Under the pieces are notes generated by a model that was not told the DNA's origin, did no database searches, and worked only from the letters and a program-made list of their open reading frames with translations. The translations under genes were made by a program, and so were the position numbers. From contig NW_021940921.1 in the NCBI RefSeq assembly GCF_004337985.1, positions 1,133,758 through 1,197,757 on the forward strand: a stretch of 64,000 nt of DNA, in the 5' to 3' direction. Every line of letters begins with the position of its first letter. Position 1 is the stretch's first letter. This document shows, one piece after another, positions 21,632-31,624 of the stretch. This DNA is from Pyricularia pennisetigena (lineage: Eukaryota > Ascomycota > Sordariomycetes > Magnaporthales > Pyriculariaceae).

Positions 21632-21648
21632 GCCGGGCTCGGCCCGGC
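21632..21648 (-). other. LINE 3'-terminal hairpin
   Basis: A perfect 7-bp stem GCCGGGC/GCCCGGC with a 3-base loop lies just before the tail. It is conserved at 17295-17311 and 31631-31647 even in RIP-mutated copies. A role in recognition by the element's own RT is inferred. Confidence 0.7.
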
Positions 21649-21875
21649 TTGTTAGCCGGCCGTTAGCAACCTCCCGAGGGGTATCTCGGCGCGCGTTCTA
21701 TCTTCTTTATTTACACAGGGGGAAAACAAGGAGGGCAGAGGCGGATCGTGCCTGACCGGGTTCGGGCCCGGTCCTGCTTAGGGGGTTAGTTCACTGACGC
21801 GACCCCGTGCCTAAGGTGCACGGAGGGTTCGTCTGACGGCTTGTGCCGTGAAGTGTGGGTGAAAAGGCAGTAAGT

Positions 21876-24800
21876 CTATTCCTCGTCAGAGTTCGAGTCG
21901 TTTACGATCGGTGTCCCTAGGCGTAAAGTGCGTTCGTGGCGCGCGGGGCGCTGGCGGGCCGCTCTGGGGCGGGCGCTGAAGTAGTTGGTGGCTATCGAAA
22001 ACGCCTCAAAGCTTTTCGGTTGCCCGAAGCTTGTCTGGAAGAATTTCCAGCGTTGGGCGCGATTTGGCGGCCCGGCCGGCCGGTCGTTATCAGGCCACGG
22101 CCAGTTTCTCCACACCGCCCGCGAATAGCGGCAGTGCACCGGGTGCTCAGGGGAGGTCCGCTTCCAGCACCAGGCACACGAGGTGTTTGCATCCTGGTGG
22201 TTGAAACGGTCATGGTAGGCTTTGAAATCGCCGTGGCCGGTCCTCATGGCCAAATAATGGCCCAGTAGGGGTCTTGGCAAACGCAGTTCCTCGGGCTCCT
22301 TTCTCGGTGTGTATTGGAATTTCCATTCCCTATATGCGGGGGACCGTTCACAGAGTTCTTTACGCCACCAGTCCTTCTCTATATTCGAAAGAATGGCTCT
22401 GAGGACCGTGCCGGCACCGCTATACGTGGTTTGCTGAGCCCTCGGGTCTGGGTCCGGCGGTCCGGCGGAGCCGGCCTTGGCCAGCTCGTCAGCCCGGTCG
22501 TTTCCCGGGATTCCCTGGTGCCCAGGGCACCAACGGACCCGAACCTCGGTACCTTGTTTTCGGAGTAGATCGACAAGGTCATGGAACTCCAGAAAGGCCC
22601 ATTGGGACGAACGCGGCGCGTCGCCTCTAAGACCCCAAATAACCGAGGTGCTGTCCACACAAATCCAGATCCGGGCGCCTGGCTGGGCCTTGGCTGCCGC
22701 CTGTAGCCCTCTTAGGGCGCCAATCGCCTCGGCGTCGAAAACGTGGCTTTCCGGCGTAATAGATGCGGAGCCTGCGGCAAATTCCAGGCCCGCCCTAAAA
22801 GCGGCCCATCCGTACCCTATTTGGACGCAGTTGTTTTCGTGTTTTTCCGAACCATCCGTATATACCACGATATCGTCAGGTGATACCATGTCCAGCCATT
22901 CGATAAAGCGGCGGGCCGCTTCCTCTTTCGGGACTCCTCCGGTGGGGTCAGTGCGAGAATCCGGGGCATTGCGAGGTGCGCGCAACTCTAGTCTCCGGAT
23001 CCGCGGGAGAAGTTGTGCAGCCGTTTGCAGGGTCGTGGCCGAATGGCCCGAGTTGCGGGCACGAGCTGTTTCACGCAGGCGGCTGACAAGGGGGTGCCCC
23101 TTGTCCGCGAGCCTTAGTCGGGCGCCGTATTTCAGGCGGGTGTAGGCCAGCGCGACGCGGGCCGAGGGTAGTCCTGCGTCCCTGAGAACAGTGGACGAGG
23201 GGGTGGTTTTATACGCCGGGAGGATTGCCCGTGCCGCTAAAACCAGCGGTTTGTTCAGTGCTTTGAGGAGTCCTCTTTGCTTGTGCGCTGGGTTGTACCA
23301 TGCCTCGGCTGCGTAGGTGGCCGAGGAACCCACGCATGCCACCGCTGCCTTGCGAAGTGCAGCCGCAGGCGGTCCGTATCTTACTGCCCCAAAGCTTTTG
23401 AGGTGAGCAGCGACCGCCATTGCTTTGGCAGCCCTTTCGGCCACGTGGCGGCGCCCGTCTAGCCGTCGGCTGAACCAAAAGCCAAGCCAACGCATGCCCG
23501 GGTAACGCTCGGCCCCGGAGGCGCTTTGTCCGCGTCGACCGCCCGGTAGTTGGACCGGGGTAACCGTTCTACCATTAATCCGGATTTCCGGGTTGCGACC
23601 GTGCCTTTTCTTAGTGATATGGATCACCTCTGTCTTTTCCGCTGCAAAATGGATTTTCTCTTCCGCCGCAATTTCGTGCATATCCCGGAGTTTATCTTCC
23701 AGCCAACGTACGTTCTCCTCCAACGAGGGTGACGATTTCCATGTAAGCACGTCGTCTGCGTATGCCAGCCGCCACTTCGCACCGTTTTTGACGAGGTACG
23801 CCAGATATAGCATATATAGGATCGGGGAAAGGGGAGACCCTTGCGGGGTGCCGCACCCAAGCCGCCTAAAGCCCGTGGTCGTACCCTCCAGCCGGACTCG
23901 GGCCTGGCGGCCGCTTAAAAAGTTAATCACGAACCTAAGGAGCATTTTACTAAACCCGAGGCTCCGCATTTTCCGTATCAATCGCCCATGGAGGAGGGCG
24001 TCGAAGGCGCCTTGGACGTCGCATGCGACAAGGGTGACTTCCTCCCCGCGAGCTAAAGCCTGCTCGATATCGTGGGCGAGGGCACAAACCAGATCCGTCG
24101 CCGATCGTTTGGGTAGGGCACCGCCGTGGGTGCAGCTAAGGAGCCCGTTGTCGTGTATGGCCCAAGCTATCCGGCGTGCAACGAGCCTCTCGAGGCCTTT
24201 TCCGATGCAGGAGAGGAGGGCTATAGGCCGCCAGGATCGAACGCTGCTCCGGTCTTTCTTCCCCGTTTTCGGTAGCATCGCGACTTCGGCCTTCTTCCAA
24301 GGCGCTGGGAAATGTCCGAGTTCCAGGCAACGTTGGTAGAGCCTGCGCACCGGCTCGGCCAACGAAGCCCATCCGGCTTTTAGTAGCCGGACGGTCATTC
24401 CGTCGATGCCCGGGGACGTGCTCGTAACCCCAATGCAGGAGCGCTCCGCCTCTTCCGCACTAACCTGGGTGTCCCAAGGGATTTTAGCCTCGTCCGGCGA
24501 CCAGGCCTCCAAGGGGTCTCCCTGCAGGTCATCCTCCGCCGAAAATCGGCCAAGCACCTCCCGTTGCAGTGCTTCCGCTTTTGCTAAAGGCTCGCTCACT
24601 TGCTCGCCGTTAATAACCAGCGGCGGGGACCGGAGGCGTGGTCCGGCTCCCAGCCAGCCCACCATGTTCCACAAATCCTTATCGTCGCGCAGTTGGTCGA
24701 TCCGGTGCCTCCAGTACTCCCGCTTCGCGGCCCGCACCCCTTTCGTGTAAGCTTTCTCCTCGGCAGAGGCGTTTGCCCTATTTACAGCGCTCCGCTTAAC

Positions 24801-25763
24801 CCGCTGAAATTCGGCCCAAAGCCGTTGGCAGTTTTCGGTCCACCAGGGAGCCGAGCTGCCCCTTTTTCCCGCCGGCGTACCCACGACCCACGTCACTTGC
24901 TCCCATAAAGTTGTAAATTCAGCTACCCACGCGTCCAATGCGTAGCCATCGGCCGCGGATCCCGGGTCCGGCATATCTTGCATGCCAAAAGCAAGTAGCT
25001 CCGCGAACTTTGGTAGCCGGTCGTCCCTAACTGAGACGTTGACCGCCTCCGGGCGGGGGACGCCGCGCGTCCGCAGCGTGGTATAAAGAGATTCGTGGTC
25101 GGAGCCTGTGTAAAGACTGCTGTCAACCACAGTTACCGTGCTGGGGAGGTTGGAAAAAACCATATCCAGTAAACCCCCGTCGCGGTGGGTGGGCACGCCG
25201 ATATTTCCTGTAAAATGCATGCCCTGGGCTTGCGCCCATGCCGTCAGTTGATCCCCTCCGCGTGCGTCTGTGCGGCCTGGCTGGTATGCAGCAGCCGCTA
25301 CGTTAAAATCGCCGCCTATCACCGTGGGTCCATTTGGCACGGTATTGCATACCATTTCCAGCGCGGCCTCAGTACCCGGAGCCCTATATACGTTAATAAA
25401 CAATATTCCGTTAATTTCGAGCCAAAGTACGTCCCGCGTATTTTGGCCCTGCGGTAACCGTCGTTGTGCGGCCCCTAGGGCTGCCCCCTTCTTGACGTAG
25501 GTGAGCACCCGGGGCCGGAGCCCAGTCATGGCTTCGTAAGTGCTCGCGTGCCATTCGTCCACTGGCGCAAAGACATCATAGCCCGGGTGCGTTTGTGTAG
25601 TCGTCTTTAGCCCGCACCATGGCTCTTGGACGTTAACCAGGTCCACTTCTCTCTGGTGGCATAACTCCAACAGGCTCAGATGCACACCCATCCTTTTGCC
25701 TACGTTGGCCCAAACTACGTCGAGGCGTTCCCGCTGCATGTTGCCGAGCGAATATTTCGTCAT
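21876..25763 (-). CDS. LINE ORF2: APE endonuclease, reverse transcriptase, RNase H, CCHC knuckle
   Basis: 1295 aa, complete. Residues 10-235 form an APE-type endonuclease: Glu47 in VQEPW, GGDFN at 150-154, and SDH at 221-223 for the catalytic Asp-His. Residues ~490-760 form the reverse transcriptase, with Asp582 in CDVQGAFD, GTPQGSPLSP near 639-647 and YADD at 668-671. RNase H spans ~965-1100 with Asp970 (YTDGS), Glu1012, Asp1037 and Asp1089, so all four acidic positions are kept. A C-X2-C-X7-H-X3-C knuckle lies at 1196-1211. The enzyme would nick DNA and copy the RNA in place (target-primed reverse transcription). Its ATG overlaps the ORF1 stop as ATGA (25763-25760), implying termination-reinitiation. 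No disabling change is seen. Confidence 0.95.
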   Translation of the reverse strand: MTKYSLGNMQRERLDVVWANVGKRMGVHLSLLELCHQREVDLVNVQEPWCGLKTTTQTHPGYDVFAPVDEWHASTYEAMTGLRPRVLTYVKKGAALGAAQRRLPQGQNTRDVLWLEINGILFINVYRAPGTEAALEMVCNTVPNGPTVIGGDFNVAAAAYQPGRTDARGGDQLTAWAQAQGMHFTGNIGVPTHRDGGLLDMVFSNLPSTVTVVDSSLYTGSDHESLYTTLRTRGVPRPEAVNVSVRDDRLPKFAELLAFGMQDMPDPGSAADGYALDAWVAEFTTLWEQVTWVVGTPAGKRGSSAPWWTENCQRLWAEFQRVKRSAVNRANASAEEKAYTKGVRAAKREYWRHRIDQLRDDKDLWNMVGWLGAGPRLRSPPLVINGEQVSEPLAKAEALQREVLGRFSAEDDLQGDPLEAWSPDEAKIPWDTQVSAEEAERSCIGVTSTSPGIDGMTVRLLKAGWASLAEPVRRLYQRCLELGHFPAPWKKAEVAMLPKTGKKDRSSVRSWRPIALLSCIGKGLERLVARRIAWAIHDNGLLSCTHGGALPKRSATDLVCALAHDIEQALARGEEVTLVACDVQGAFDALLHGRLIRKMRSLGFSKMLLRFVINFLSGRQARVRLEGTTTGFRRLGCGTPQGSPLSPILYMLYLAYLVKNGAKWRLAYADDVLTWKSSPSLEENVRWLEDKLRDMHEIAAEEKIHFAAEKTEVIHITKKRHGRNPEIRINGRTVTPVQLPGGRRGQSASGAERYPGMRWLGFWFSRRLDGRRHVAERAAKAMAVAAHLKSFGAVRYGPPAAALRKAAVACVGSSATYAAEAWYNPAHKQRGLLKALNKPLVLAARAILPAYKTTPSSTVLRDAGLPSARVALAYTRLKYGARLRLADKGHPLVSRLRETARARNSGHSATTLQTAAQLLPRIRRLELRAPRNAPDSRTDPTGGVPKEEAARRFIEWLDMVSPDDIVVYTDGSEKHENNCVQIGYGWAAFRAGLEFAAGSASITPESHVFDAEAIGALRGLQAAAKAQPGARIWICVDSTSVIWGLRGDAPRSSQWAFLEFHDLVDLLRKQGTEVRVRWCPGHQGIPGNDRADELAKAGSAGPPDPDPRAQQTTYSGAGTVLRAILSNIEKDWWRKELCERSPAYREWKFQYTPRKEPEELRLPRPLLGHYLAMRTGHGDFKAYHDRFNHQDANTSCAWCWKRTSPEHPVHCRYSRAVWRNWPWPDNDRPAGPPNRAQRWKFFQTSFGQPKSFEAFSIATNYFSARPRAARQRPARHERTLRLGTPIVNDSNSDEE

Positions 25764-27472
25764 ATCAATCGATGGGTTGCTTCCAAGTCTATCACATCAG
25801 CGGGGCAAGGTTCGGCAGCCGCTGCGTCCTCCTCTATTTCGGCTGCCCAAACGATCTCGTCTTGCACGCGTTCCTGTTCAGCCTGCAGGAAGTTGCGGAT
25901 GTCCGCCCCTGCCGCCTCGCATGGCCGCGCTCTTTTGTTTGAAATGCTCGATCGGGAGCTCGAGGTTTGCGAATGCTGCGATGAGGTGCTTAGGACCGGG
26001 ATTGCAGGTGCTGGCTTTCGGCGGGCCGCCTCAGCCCGGTCGTTGATAATCGCGGCACGGTTGGCACGTCCGATTCTGCGGATCCCCTTTAGTTTACGCT
26101 GTGAAGGTCGTTCAAGCTTCCCATTTACCACCAAAGGTCGGGCAGGGCAGTTCTCATGTCCGGATGGGAAATGGCCGTGGCAGTTAACGCATTTGGGGGC
26201 TGCCTTGCACGGCTCTTCCTCTGTCGCATGTTTTGCTTCACCACATATGCCGCAACGCGCTTGCCGTACGCAGCGACGTATTTCGCAATATCCCTGGCAG
26301 CCATCGTGGTGGTGTGTAATTTTGCGTGACTTTTCAACCTTCCGCGCACGCCCCGACACCCCAAAAAGCTGAAAAGGCTTTACGGGTTGGAGGAAAGACA
26401 CTATCCACGTGCCCTCAGCCGTATGCGGGTCGTATCCATGCCTGGAAATGTGCCAGTTGACTGGCTGCTGGCCTGCTGCCACGGTAATCTCCTCCTGGAT
26501 TACATCATGTACGTCCTTTCTTCCGTCCAGGCAATTGAGCGTTCGGGGCACTCCAGAGACGGCGTATGTGTGCCAGGTTGTCGGGACAGTAACTTCCCGC
26601 GCGTCCAATGCGTCCATAATGGCCTTGACTGCGTTGGGGTTGAGGAGTTTTTGCCGTGTTTCCTCAGAGGCCACCGTAACACCCCAGCCCGTGGGGGTAC
26701 GTTTGGCGTTTGGGATTTCACTGTGTGGCACCGAGACCAATTCGGCCAATTTGGTGGTTACCGCGTATGGCTCCCTCGTCACCATCCGCAATTTGTCATT
26801 TACGCGGATCAGGATGCGGTTGGCCGGCTGTTCTGTCAAACGTTTCGGGGCTTGGGGGCGGTCCCGGCCCGATTGGGAGGGAGCTGCGGAGCTGTCAGGT
26901 GCATTGCCGGGCGTCGTACGTATCGGGTACGAGCGCGTGGCCGGGGTTAAAATTCGCATTGGGGCCGCCGCTGGTGGCGTGGCGGCTCGCTCGGCCCATG
27001 TGACCGATTTGTTAATGGGCGTGCCTTTGCCTTTAGAGGCCGACGACGCCGTGCCCGTCCTTGTAATTAAGATGCTGCGCCTTTCGCTGGAACTGGTCGG
27101 CGAACGCGACGGAGAGCGCGAACGCTCTTTTTCAGGGAGGGTGCGACTGAGGAACCAGCCGCTGATCACATCGTCAAGTTCGAGAACAATTCTCCTAAGC
27201 GCGGCGTCCTCCGGGGCCTGTAAGCTTTCGAGCTTGGCTGCAAAAACCTCTTCGAGCCAGCTGCCGACTGTTTCCACGTTTTCCAGCTCCTGTTGCAGTG
27301 TTTTGATGGCCAGGGCCGGGAGGCTGGAGTACCTTCCGCGGCCGGCCGGCTCAGGCGCGTTAGCGGTGCGCGTGTCGAGAGATACGTGTTCCGACTCGGC
27401 CTGGCCCTGCGGAAAAGCCTGCGGCGTGCTCTGCGGGCGCGCGCGGCGGTTTGAGACCTCTGGTGAGGCCAT
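25760..27472 (-). CDS. LINE ORF1: gag-like nucleic-acid-binding protein
   Basis: 570 aa from an ATG about 140 bp inside the element. The N-terminal third is Ser/Arg/Pro-rich and probably disordered (SRSPSRSPTSSS near 118-130). Residues ~205-385 form a globular region of the type that precedes the zinc knuckles in I-like elements. A Cys/His cluster follows: Cys392, 396, 401, 407, 410, His415, Cys422, 428, 431 and 442, i.e. two CCHC-type knuckles (CGICGEAKH... and CVNCHGHF...). The C-terminus is basic then acidic (EIEEDAAAAE). It should bind element RNA in the ribonucleoprotein. Stop and ORF2 start overlap. Confidence 0.9.
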   Translation of the reverse strand: MASPEVSNRRARPQSTPQAFPQGQAESEHVSLDTRTANAPEPAGRGRYSSLPALAIKTLQQELENVETVGSWLEEVFAAKLESLQAPEDAALRRIVLELDDVISGWFLSRTLPEKERSRSPSRSPTSSSERRSILITRTGTASSASKGKGTPINKSVTWAERAATPPAAAPMRILTPATRSYPIRTTPGNAPDSSAAPSQSGRDRPQAPKRLTEQPANRILIRVNDKLRMVTREPYAVTTKLAELVSVPHSEIPNAKRTPTGWGVTVASEETRQKLLNPNAVKAIMDALDAREVTVPTTWHTYAVSGVPRTLNCLDGRKDVHDVIQEEITVAAGQQPVNWHISRHGYDPHTAEGTWIVSFLQPVKPFQLFGVSGRARKVEKSRKITHHHDGCQGYCEIRRCVRQARCGICGEAKHATEEEPCKAAPKCVNCHGHFPSGHENCPARPLVVNGKLERPSQRKLKGIRRIGRANRAAIINDRAEAARRKPAPAIPVLSTSSQHSQTSSSRSSISNKRARPCEAAGADIRNFLQAEQERVQDEIVWAAEIEEDAAAAEPCPADVIDLEATHRLI

Positions 27473-27624
27473 GACGACCGGCGCCCGGAGGGCGAAAATT
27501 CTTCAGCTGTTAAGCTTATTGGTGTGTTTGGGTGTGAATCGCTAACAAAGGTGGGTCTGACCCATGAATGTGGAGGATGCTTGATGCGCCTAATGTAATA
27601 CGAGTGAAGTGTGTGATCGTTACT

Positions 27625-28765
27625 CCAAGCAAAGAACTAAATGTAGACAGTTGAATAGGCCGTCCAAGTATTGCAGACTCCGGTGCAAGGCCGGAGGCCT
27701 GCCCGAACCCACGGCGCCATTACATAGGCAGACGATTTCTATTGCTTTGCAATGTGCGAGTAACTTTTGCCAGCTTGAATACCAAGACTGGTCAACCGTC
27801 CAGCAGGGTCCGGATGTTCTTCTAGCATGATTTGAGGAACCCGTGGAGAGATACTAATTGACAGAACAATTAACAAGATTCCAGAACTTTGAATAGTGAA
27901 TTCCGTGTTAACAGATTTAGCCAATCATTATAACCCCACGTCCCCACCTAGGAGTTATATACTATAAGCCAATCTGAATAATCCCCGGCTTATTGTATGT
28001 AAAACAGTGCCCAGAGATATTACCAGGTACCCAGGTTATTTATTTTAAATAATTCTAATTATACGTCTTTTGCATTTTACCAAGTACACTGGCAACTTGT
28101 GCTCAATCGGAGTGGCCGTGTCTGAGAGTCATGCTATTAAGCTATTTAGGGCCTGTGTTTCCAAATTTCCAGATATTTGGCCATACAACGTAGACACACA
28201 GATCTTCAAAGTCCTCAAAATTGACTACATCGGTATTATGTTGAATCCCATTTCCAACGGGTTCTAGCGTTTCCGCTGCCTGGGGGCCATCTTGTGCATT
28301 TCTTGTACTGCGTGGCCGTTATCCCACGTTGGTGCAGACGCGTGTCTTACCGATTAAAAGAATGCATGAACGGGCGCGGCAATCCCTTACTATGCCCTTT
28401 TATTTACTCTGCGGCGCCAGTGTTTAGGCTGCTTGCGCTACTGTGGTACTGAATCTGCCTCTATATCAGATACTTGCCGCAGTTGTGCGGAAGATTTATT
28501 TCCGCGACTAGGGAATTAATTAAGTTTAAATGCTTTGTCAAAAGTACCTCTCTTTGAAGCCTAACGCGAGTACATAAGAAAACCATATACCTCCTTCCAC
28601 GTTGGGTACTTATCTTCCTTTTCCTCGTGGGCTTTTAACTGATAACCATTCTTTTCTTAATATTGCCTTTTACCTTCCATCTCTCCACGATATTTCGTGA
28701 GCTGCCTTGCCCTTCATTGCTGAGTACACCAAGTTTAATATTGCGTCGCTTTCAAAGCATTCAAA
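27625..28765. other. Intergenic region
   Basis: Single-copy-looking sequence. The only modest frame, 28070-28267, has no signal peptide or recognisable domain, so I call no gene. The last ~200 bp are rich in CT tracts, as in many fungal promoters. Confidence 0.45.
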
Positions 28766-29402
28766 ATGCATTTCTCCACACTCTCAGCTCTTGGCCATCC
28801 TCGCTCTCAGCGCGACGGTCCTGAGCGCTGCGACGCCAATTGCCGCCAGTGCGGATGATGGATACCCGGGTGGTCCTCGTGCCGCCGCGGCCTGCCAAGT
28901 CCCAAGACTCCATGTCCGCGCAGAGCGTTCACGGTTCAAGTGGGGAAACCCTGATCCTTACACCAAGCTGGACGTTCAGGACCCCGATGAAAAGCAACCT
29001 AATGTGGCTCAAAGGGTCTGGGATGCATGTCGTTACCAACCTCTTCGCGTGATGTTGAAAAGTTGGCTCGAAAGCGAAAAGCCACGCCCCGGATATACGG
29101 CCTGGCTAGAACATAAGGATGAACAGCGTGCCAAAAAGGCTGAAAAGCAGTGGAGGAAAGACGCTGAACGTAGATTTGAGGTTATGAGAATCAGTCATGA
29201 GAAGTCGCAAAAAAAGGAGACGGAAAAATTGAAGAAGCATTCGCAGCTAGTGGGAAGTTTGCATGAACAAAACTTTGTTCAAGGTAGATATGGGCTAATT
29301 AGTATGAGCCTAACTCAAATGCCAGGGAATTTAATGTTGGATATTAGTCCACACCGCAAAAGCACAAATTTCAAAACAGTCCAATCAGTCTTCGAAAGTT
29401 AA
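28766..29402 (+). pseudogene. Secreted, charged protein gene with a frameshift in the signal peptide
   Basis: ATG at 28766 begins MHFSTLSAL, then goes out of frame and stops within 30 codons. The long frame, open to 29402, lacks an upstream ATG but carries LLAILALSATVLSAATPIAA, a signal-peptide core. One base too many near 28793-28796 (TTGGCC) explains both; removing it would give a continuous signal peptide and a protein of about 210 aa. The mature part has few Cys, a KWGNPDPYTKLDVQD segment, then a Lys/Glu/Arg-rich helical stretch (AKKAEKQWRKDAERRFEVM). No family recognised. It could be a pseudogene or an assembly error. Confidence 0.55.
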
Positions 29403-30298
29403 TTTAAACTACTCGGATTCCAACGTTTGTCAGTATCCTACCTGTGAGCAGTCCATTACCACATGATCGCATGTACGTAGGGCCTTTCAAGCCTCTGTAT
29501 ACCTACCTTGTTTATTCTGGCACTTTAACATTTGCGGCAGGCTTTTTAGCACCAAGGAAAAGTCGCATCACACGAAAAGCCCTATGTTCTTAAAATAAGG
29601 ATATCTGTGATTAGTAATCGCAGGTAATCCCAATAGTAAACGAGATATATTATTTTTTCTGCAAAGGAGAGATATATTTCAATAGGCGGCGTAAGTGGTG
29701 TTAACCGACAATTCTATTCACAAAAGTCCCAGCAGCCAATCTGCGGAGAGTCCATCATCCTCTAATTTTACCTCCGTGGGTGATTTGATTCAATCGAGAA
29801 CGATTTGACACACTGGCGAACTAAGACAACTACTAATATACTACTTGTTAGTCAATATCTTCCTCGTTGTTTTCGCCCTTTGCCACAAAAAGCGTTTTAT
29901 CCTACCAAATATATGTTTATGACTTTGCGCTTTAAATTTGACCGAAAGTGCGGAGGTAAAGCACTGCCAGACATCTATTAAACCTGATGACAGGGATCCA
30001 GCTGGATCGTCCTTCGTATACAGAATTCCTGACACGGGGCATAAATCTATACATTAATAATTTGTTCTATTAATATATTATCGGATTGACCGGTCTGTAT
30101 CTAACGAGTTTCGTCGATCCTTTCCTCTCCAGTACTTCACCAGATGTGTAAGCTCATTGGTCATCTTTATCGACGTATAACCTTACAGATATAGCAACCA
30201 TGACATGGTTTTCTCTGAATAGCTGAAATATACTAATATATGCATTGTGTATTGTTCTTAATTTGGCCTTCAATCAAATATATACGCGTCGACGCGAC
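29403..30298. other. Intergenic region
   Basis: AT-leaning single-copy sequence with no protein-like frame I can support. Confidence 0.45.
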
Positions 30299-30306
30299 TA
30301 TAAAAG
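30299..30306 (+). promoter_or_regulatory. TATA box of the zinc-finger secreted protein gene
   Basis: TATAAAAG lies 138-145 bp upstream of the ATG at 30444, followed by pyrimidine-rich sequence, a usual fungal promoter layout. Confidence 0.55.
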
Positions 30307-30443
30307 CCAGTGTCACACGCACCTTAACTCGTTTGTTTTTGTCACTCATATATATATCCACCTCGCACTGGCCTTATTCCTCTTGTCAAATCTCCACCTC
30401 GGAACTCATTCGCCTCTTTGCAGCCGCGATACTATCCGTTAAA

Positions 30444-30860
30444 ATGCGCGCTTTCAGATTCGTTCAAATCTGGGCCCTGTTTGCCATCGGCGCCGCAGCC
30501 ATTCCAACCCCAGTCAATGTCCCTGCGGCTCTGACTAGCCAGTTGGAGCCCCGCGCCGAGGAAGGCGGTTCTGCGGGCAACAATATCCATCCTCAATCGC
30601 AGGAGAAGTCGCCTTTGACATGCATTTGGTGCGGCAAGAAGAAGAGTGGAGGTGTTGCTTTGGTGGGGCATATGGTATACAATCACGGAAACGATGAACT
30701 GGTAGCAAGAATAGGAAAAGACGCTCAACACAACAGATACGAGAAAGACAAGGAAGGATTCAGATATTACAAGAAGTACCCCGGTGTAAAGCTTCCTCCC
30801 CAAACGTGGAGAGGTACGGGGAAGATGCCAGAACAGGATGTATCTACTGGCTCAGAGTGA
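30444..30860 (+). CDS. Secreted C2H2 zinc-finger protein (candidate nuclear effector)
   Basis: 138 aa, single exon. The ATG at 30444 is chosen because it directly starts a signal peptide (MRAFRFVQIWALFAIGAAAI, cleavage near residues 19-22); the frame is open further upstream but without such a start. A short Pro/Glu linker follows, including EPRAEE, a possible Kex2-like processing area. Cys60-X2-Cys63-X12-His76-X4-His81 is a canonical C2H2 finger. The C-terminal part is basic and Tyr-rich (KDKEGFRYYKKYPGVKLPPQ). A secreted protein with a DNA-binding-type finger is unusual. Secreted C2H2 proteins that act in host nuclei are known from the rice blast fungus (MoHTR1 and MoHTR2). Homology to them is not claimed; the parallel is architectural. 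Confidence 0.75.
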   Translation: MRAFRFVQIWALFAIGAAAIPTPVNVPAALTSQLEPRAEEGGSAGNNIHPQSQEKSPLTCIWCGKKKSGGVALVGHMVYNHGNDELVARIGKDAQHNRYEKDKEGFRYYKKYPGVKLPPQTWRGTGKMPEQDVSTGSE

Positions 30861-31497
30861 GATGCATCGTTTTTCGACATTTCACCTACTCAAGTACAGC
30901 CGAAGGCGTCTAAAATATACGCGCAGTGGTGCAGTCTATTTATTACGTGGGATGAGCGTCTGCGCACATACCCATGCTTATAGGATATATAATATATTTC
31001 CATTTATGGACTATCTTGTTCTTCGGGGCTTGGAAGCTACAAGCCTCATTCCGTAGTGGATGGTACTTGGTATGTATATTGCAGACACTGCTACATACCA
31101 AACCCAAATCTTGAACAATTGCAACTATCACAAAAGTATCCATTTTTGTATTTCTTGTCTCCAATGATTAAATGGGTGGTGGAAAATTTCCACCGCCTGG
31201 AAATTCTTCTCGGCCTAGGGCGGTAGCCCTCAAATATGTACAGCATTTGGGCTTTTTACTGCGAAACCGTGAGAACTCTTGGATGTGAGTATAGGCAGGA
31301 CTCCGATATGGAGCGATCAGCAGCTTGGCCGGTGTTCCCCAAGTCGCGTCACCGTTATTGTTATAACACATCTACGGGCATTTGATTCATTGGTTTGTGT
31401 TGGGTCTCAAACATAATTACGGTAAAGTGGTGATAATTTGCCCTGGGTTGGTCGTGTTGCCAATTTTGTGACACCAAGCTACCACTAATCGCTGGCT
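30861..31497. other. Intergenic region
   Basis: No supported gene up to the LINE tail microsatellite. Confidence 0.45.
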
Positions 31498-31624
31498 AAT
31501 AGTAGTAATAGTAGTAGTGGTAGTAGTAGTAGTAGTGGTAGTAGTAGAAGTAGTGGTAGTAGTAATAATAGTGGTAATAGTAGTAATAGTGGTAGTAGTA
31601 GTAGTAATAGTAGTAATAGTAGTA
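31498..31624. repeat. Expanded TAG/TAA trinucleotide microsatellite (LINE tail)
   Basis: About 127 bp of TAG units mixed with TAA and GTAG variants adjoining the LINE fragment. It is much longer than the 24-bp tail of the complete LINE. Confidence 0.85.

Larger units (their letters stand above)
21604..27613 (-). mobile_element. Full-length intact non-LTR retrotransposon (Tad1/I-like LINE)
   Basis: A 6010-bp element on the minus strand flanked by the exact 11-bp duplication TGATCGTTACT at 21593-21603 and 27614-27624. Order on the minus strand is a ~140-bp 5' UTR, ORF1 (gag-like, 27472-25760), ORF2 (endonuclease, RT, RNase H, CCHC, 25763-21876), and a ~270-bp 3' region ending in a hairpin and an (ACT)n tail. 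Both ORFs are open from end to end with no RIP-type stops. The clade call rests on gene order, the APE-type endonuclease plus RNase H, and the fungal context. This copy looks recent and potentially active. Confidence 0.95.

Noticed and set aside
21936..22268. Plus-strand frames across the LINE (also 22477-23145, 23593-24339, 25680-26372, 26409-27545)
   Set aside because: Antisense shadows of the intact ORF1 and ORF2, which carry all catalytic motifs.
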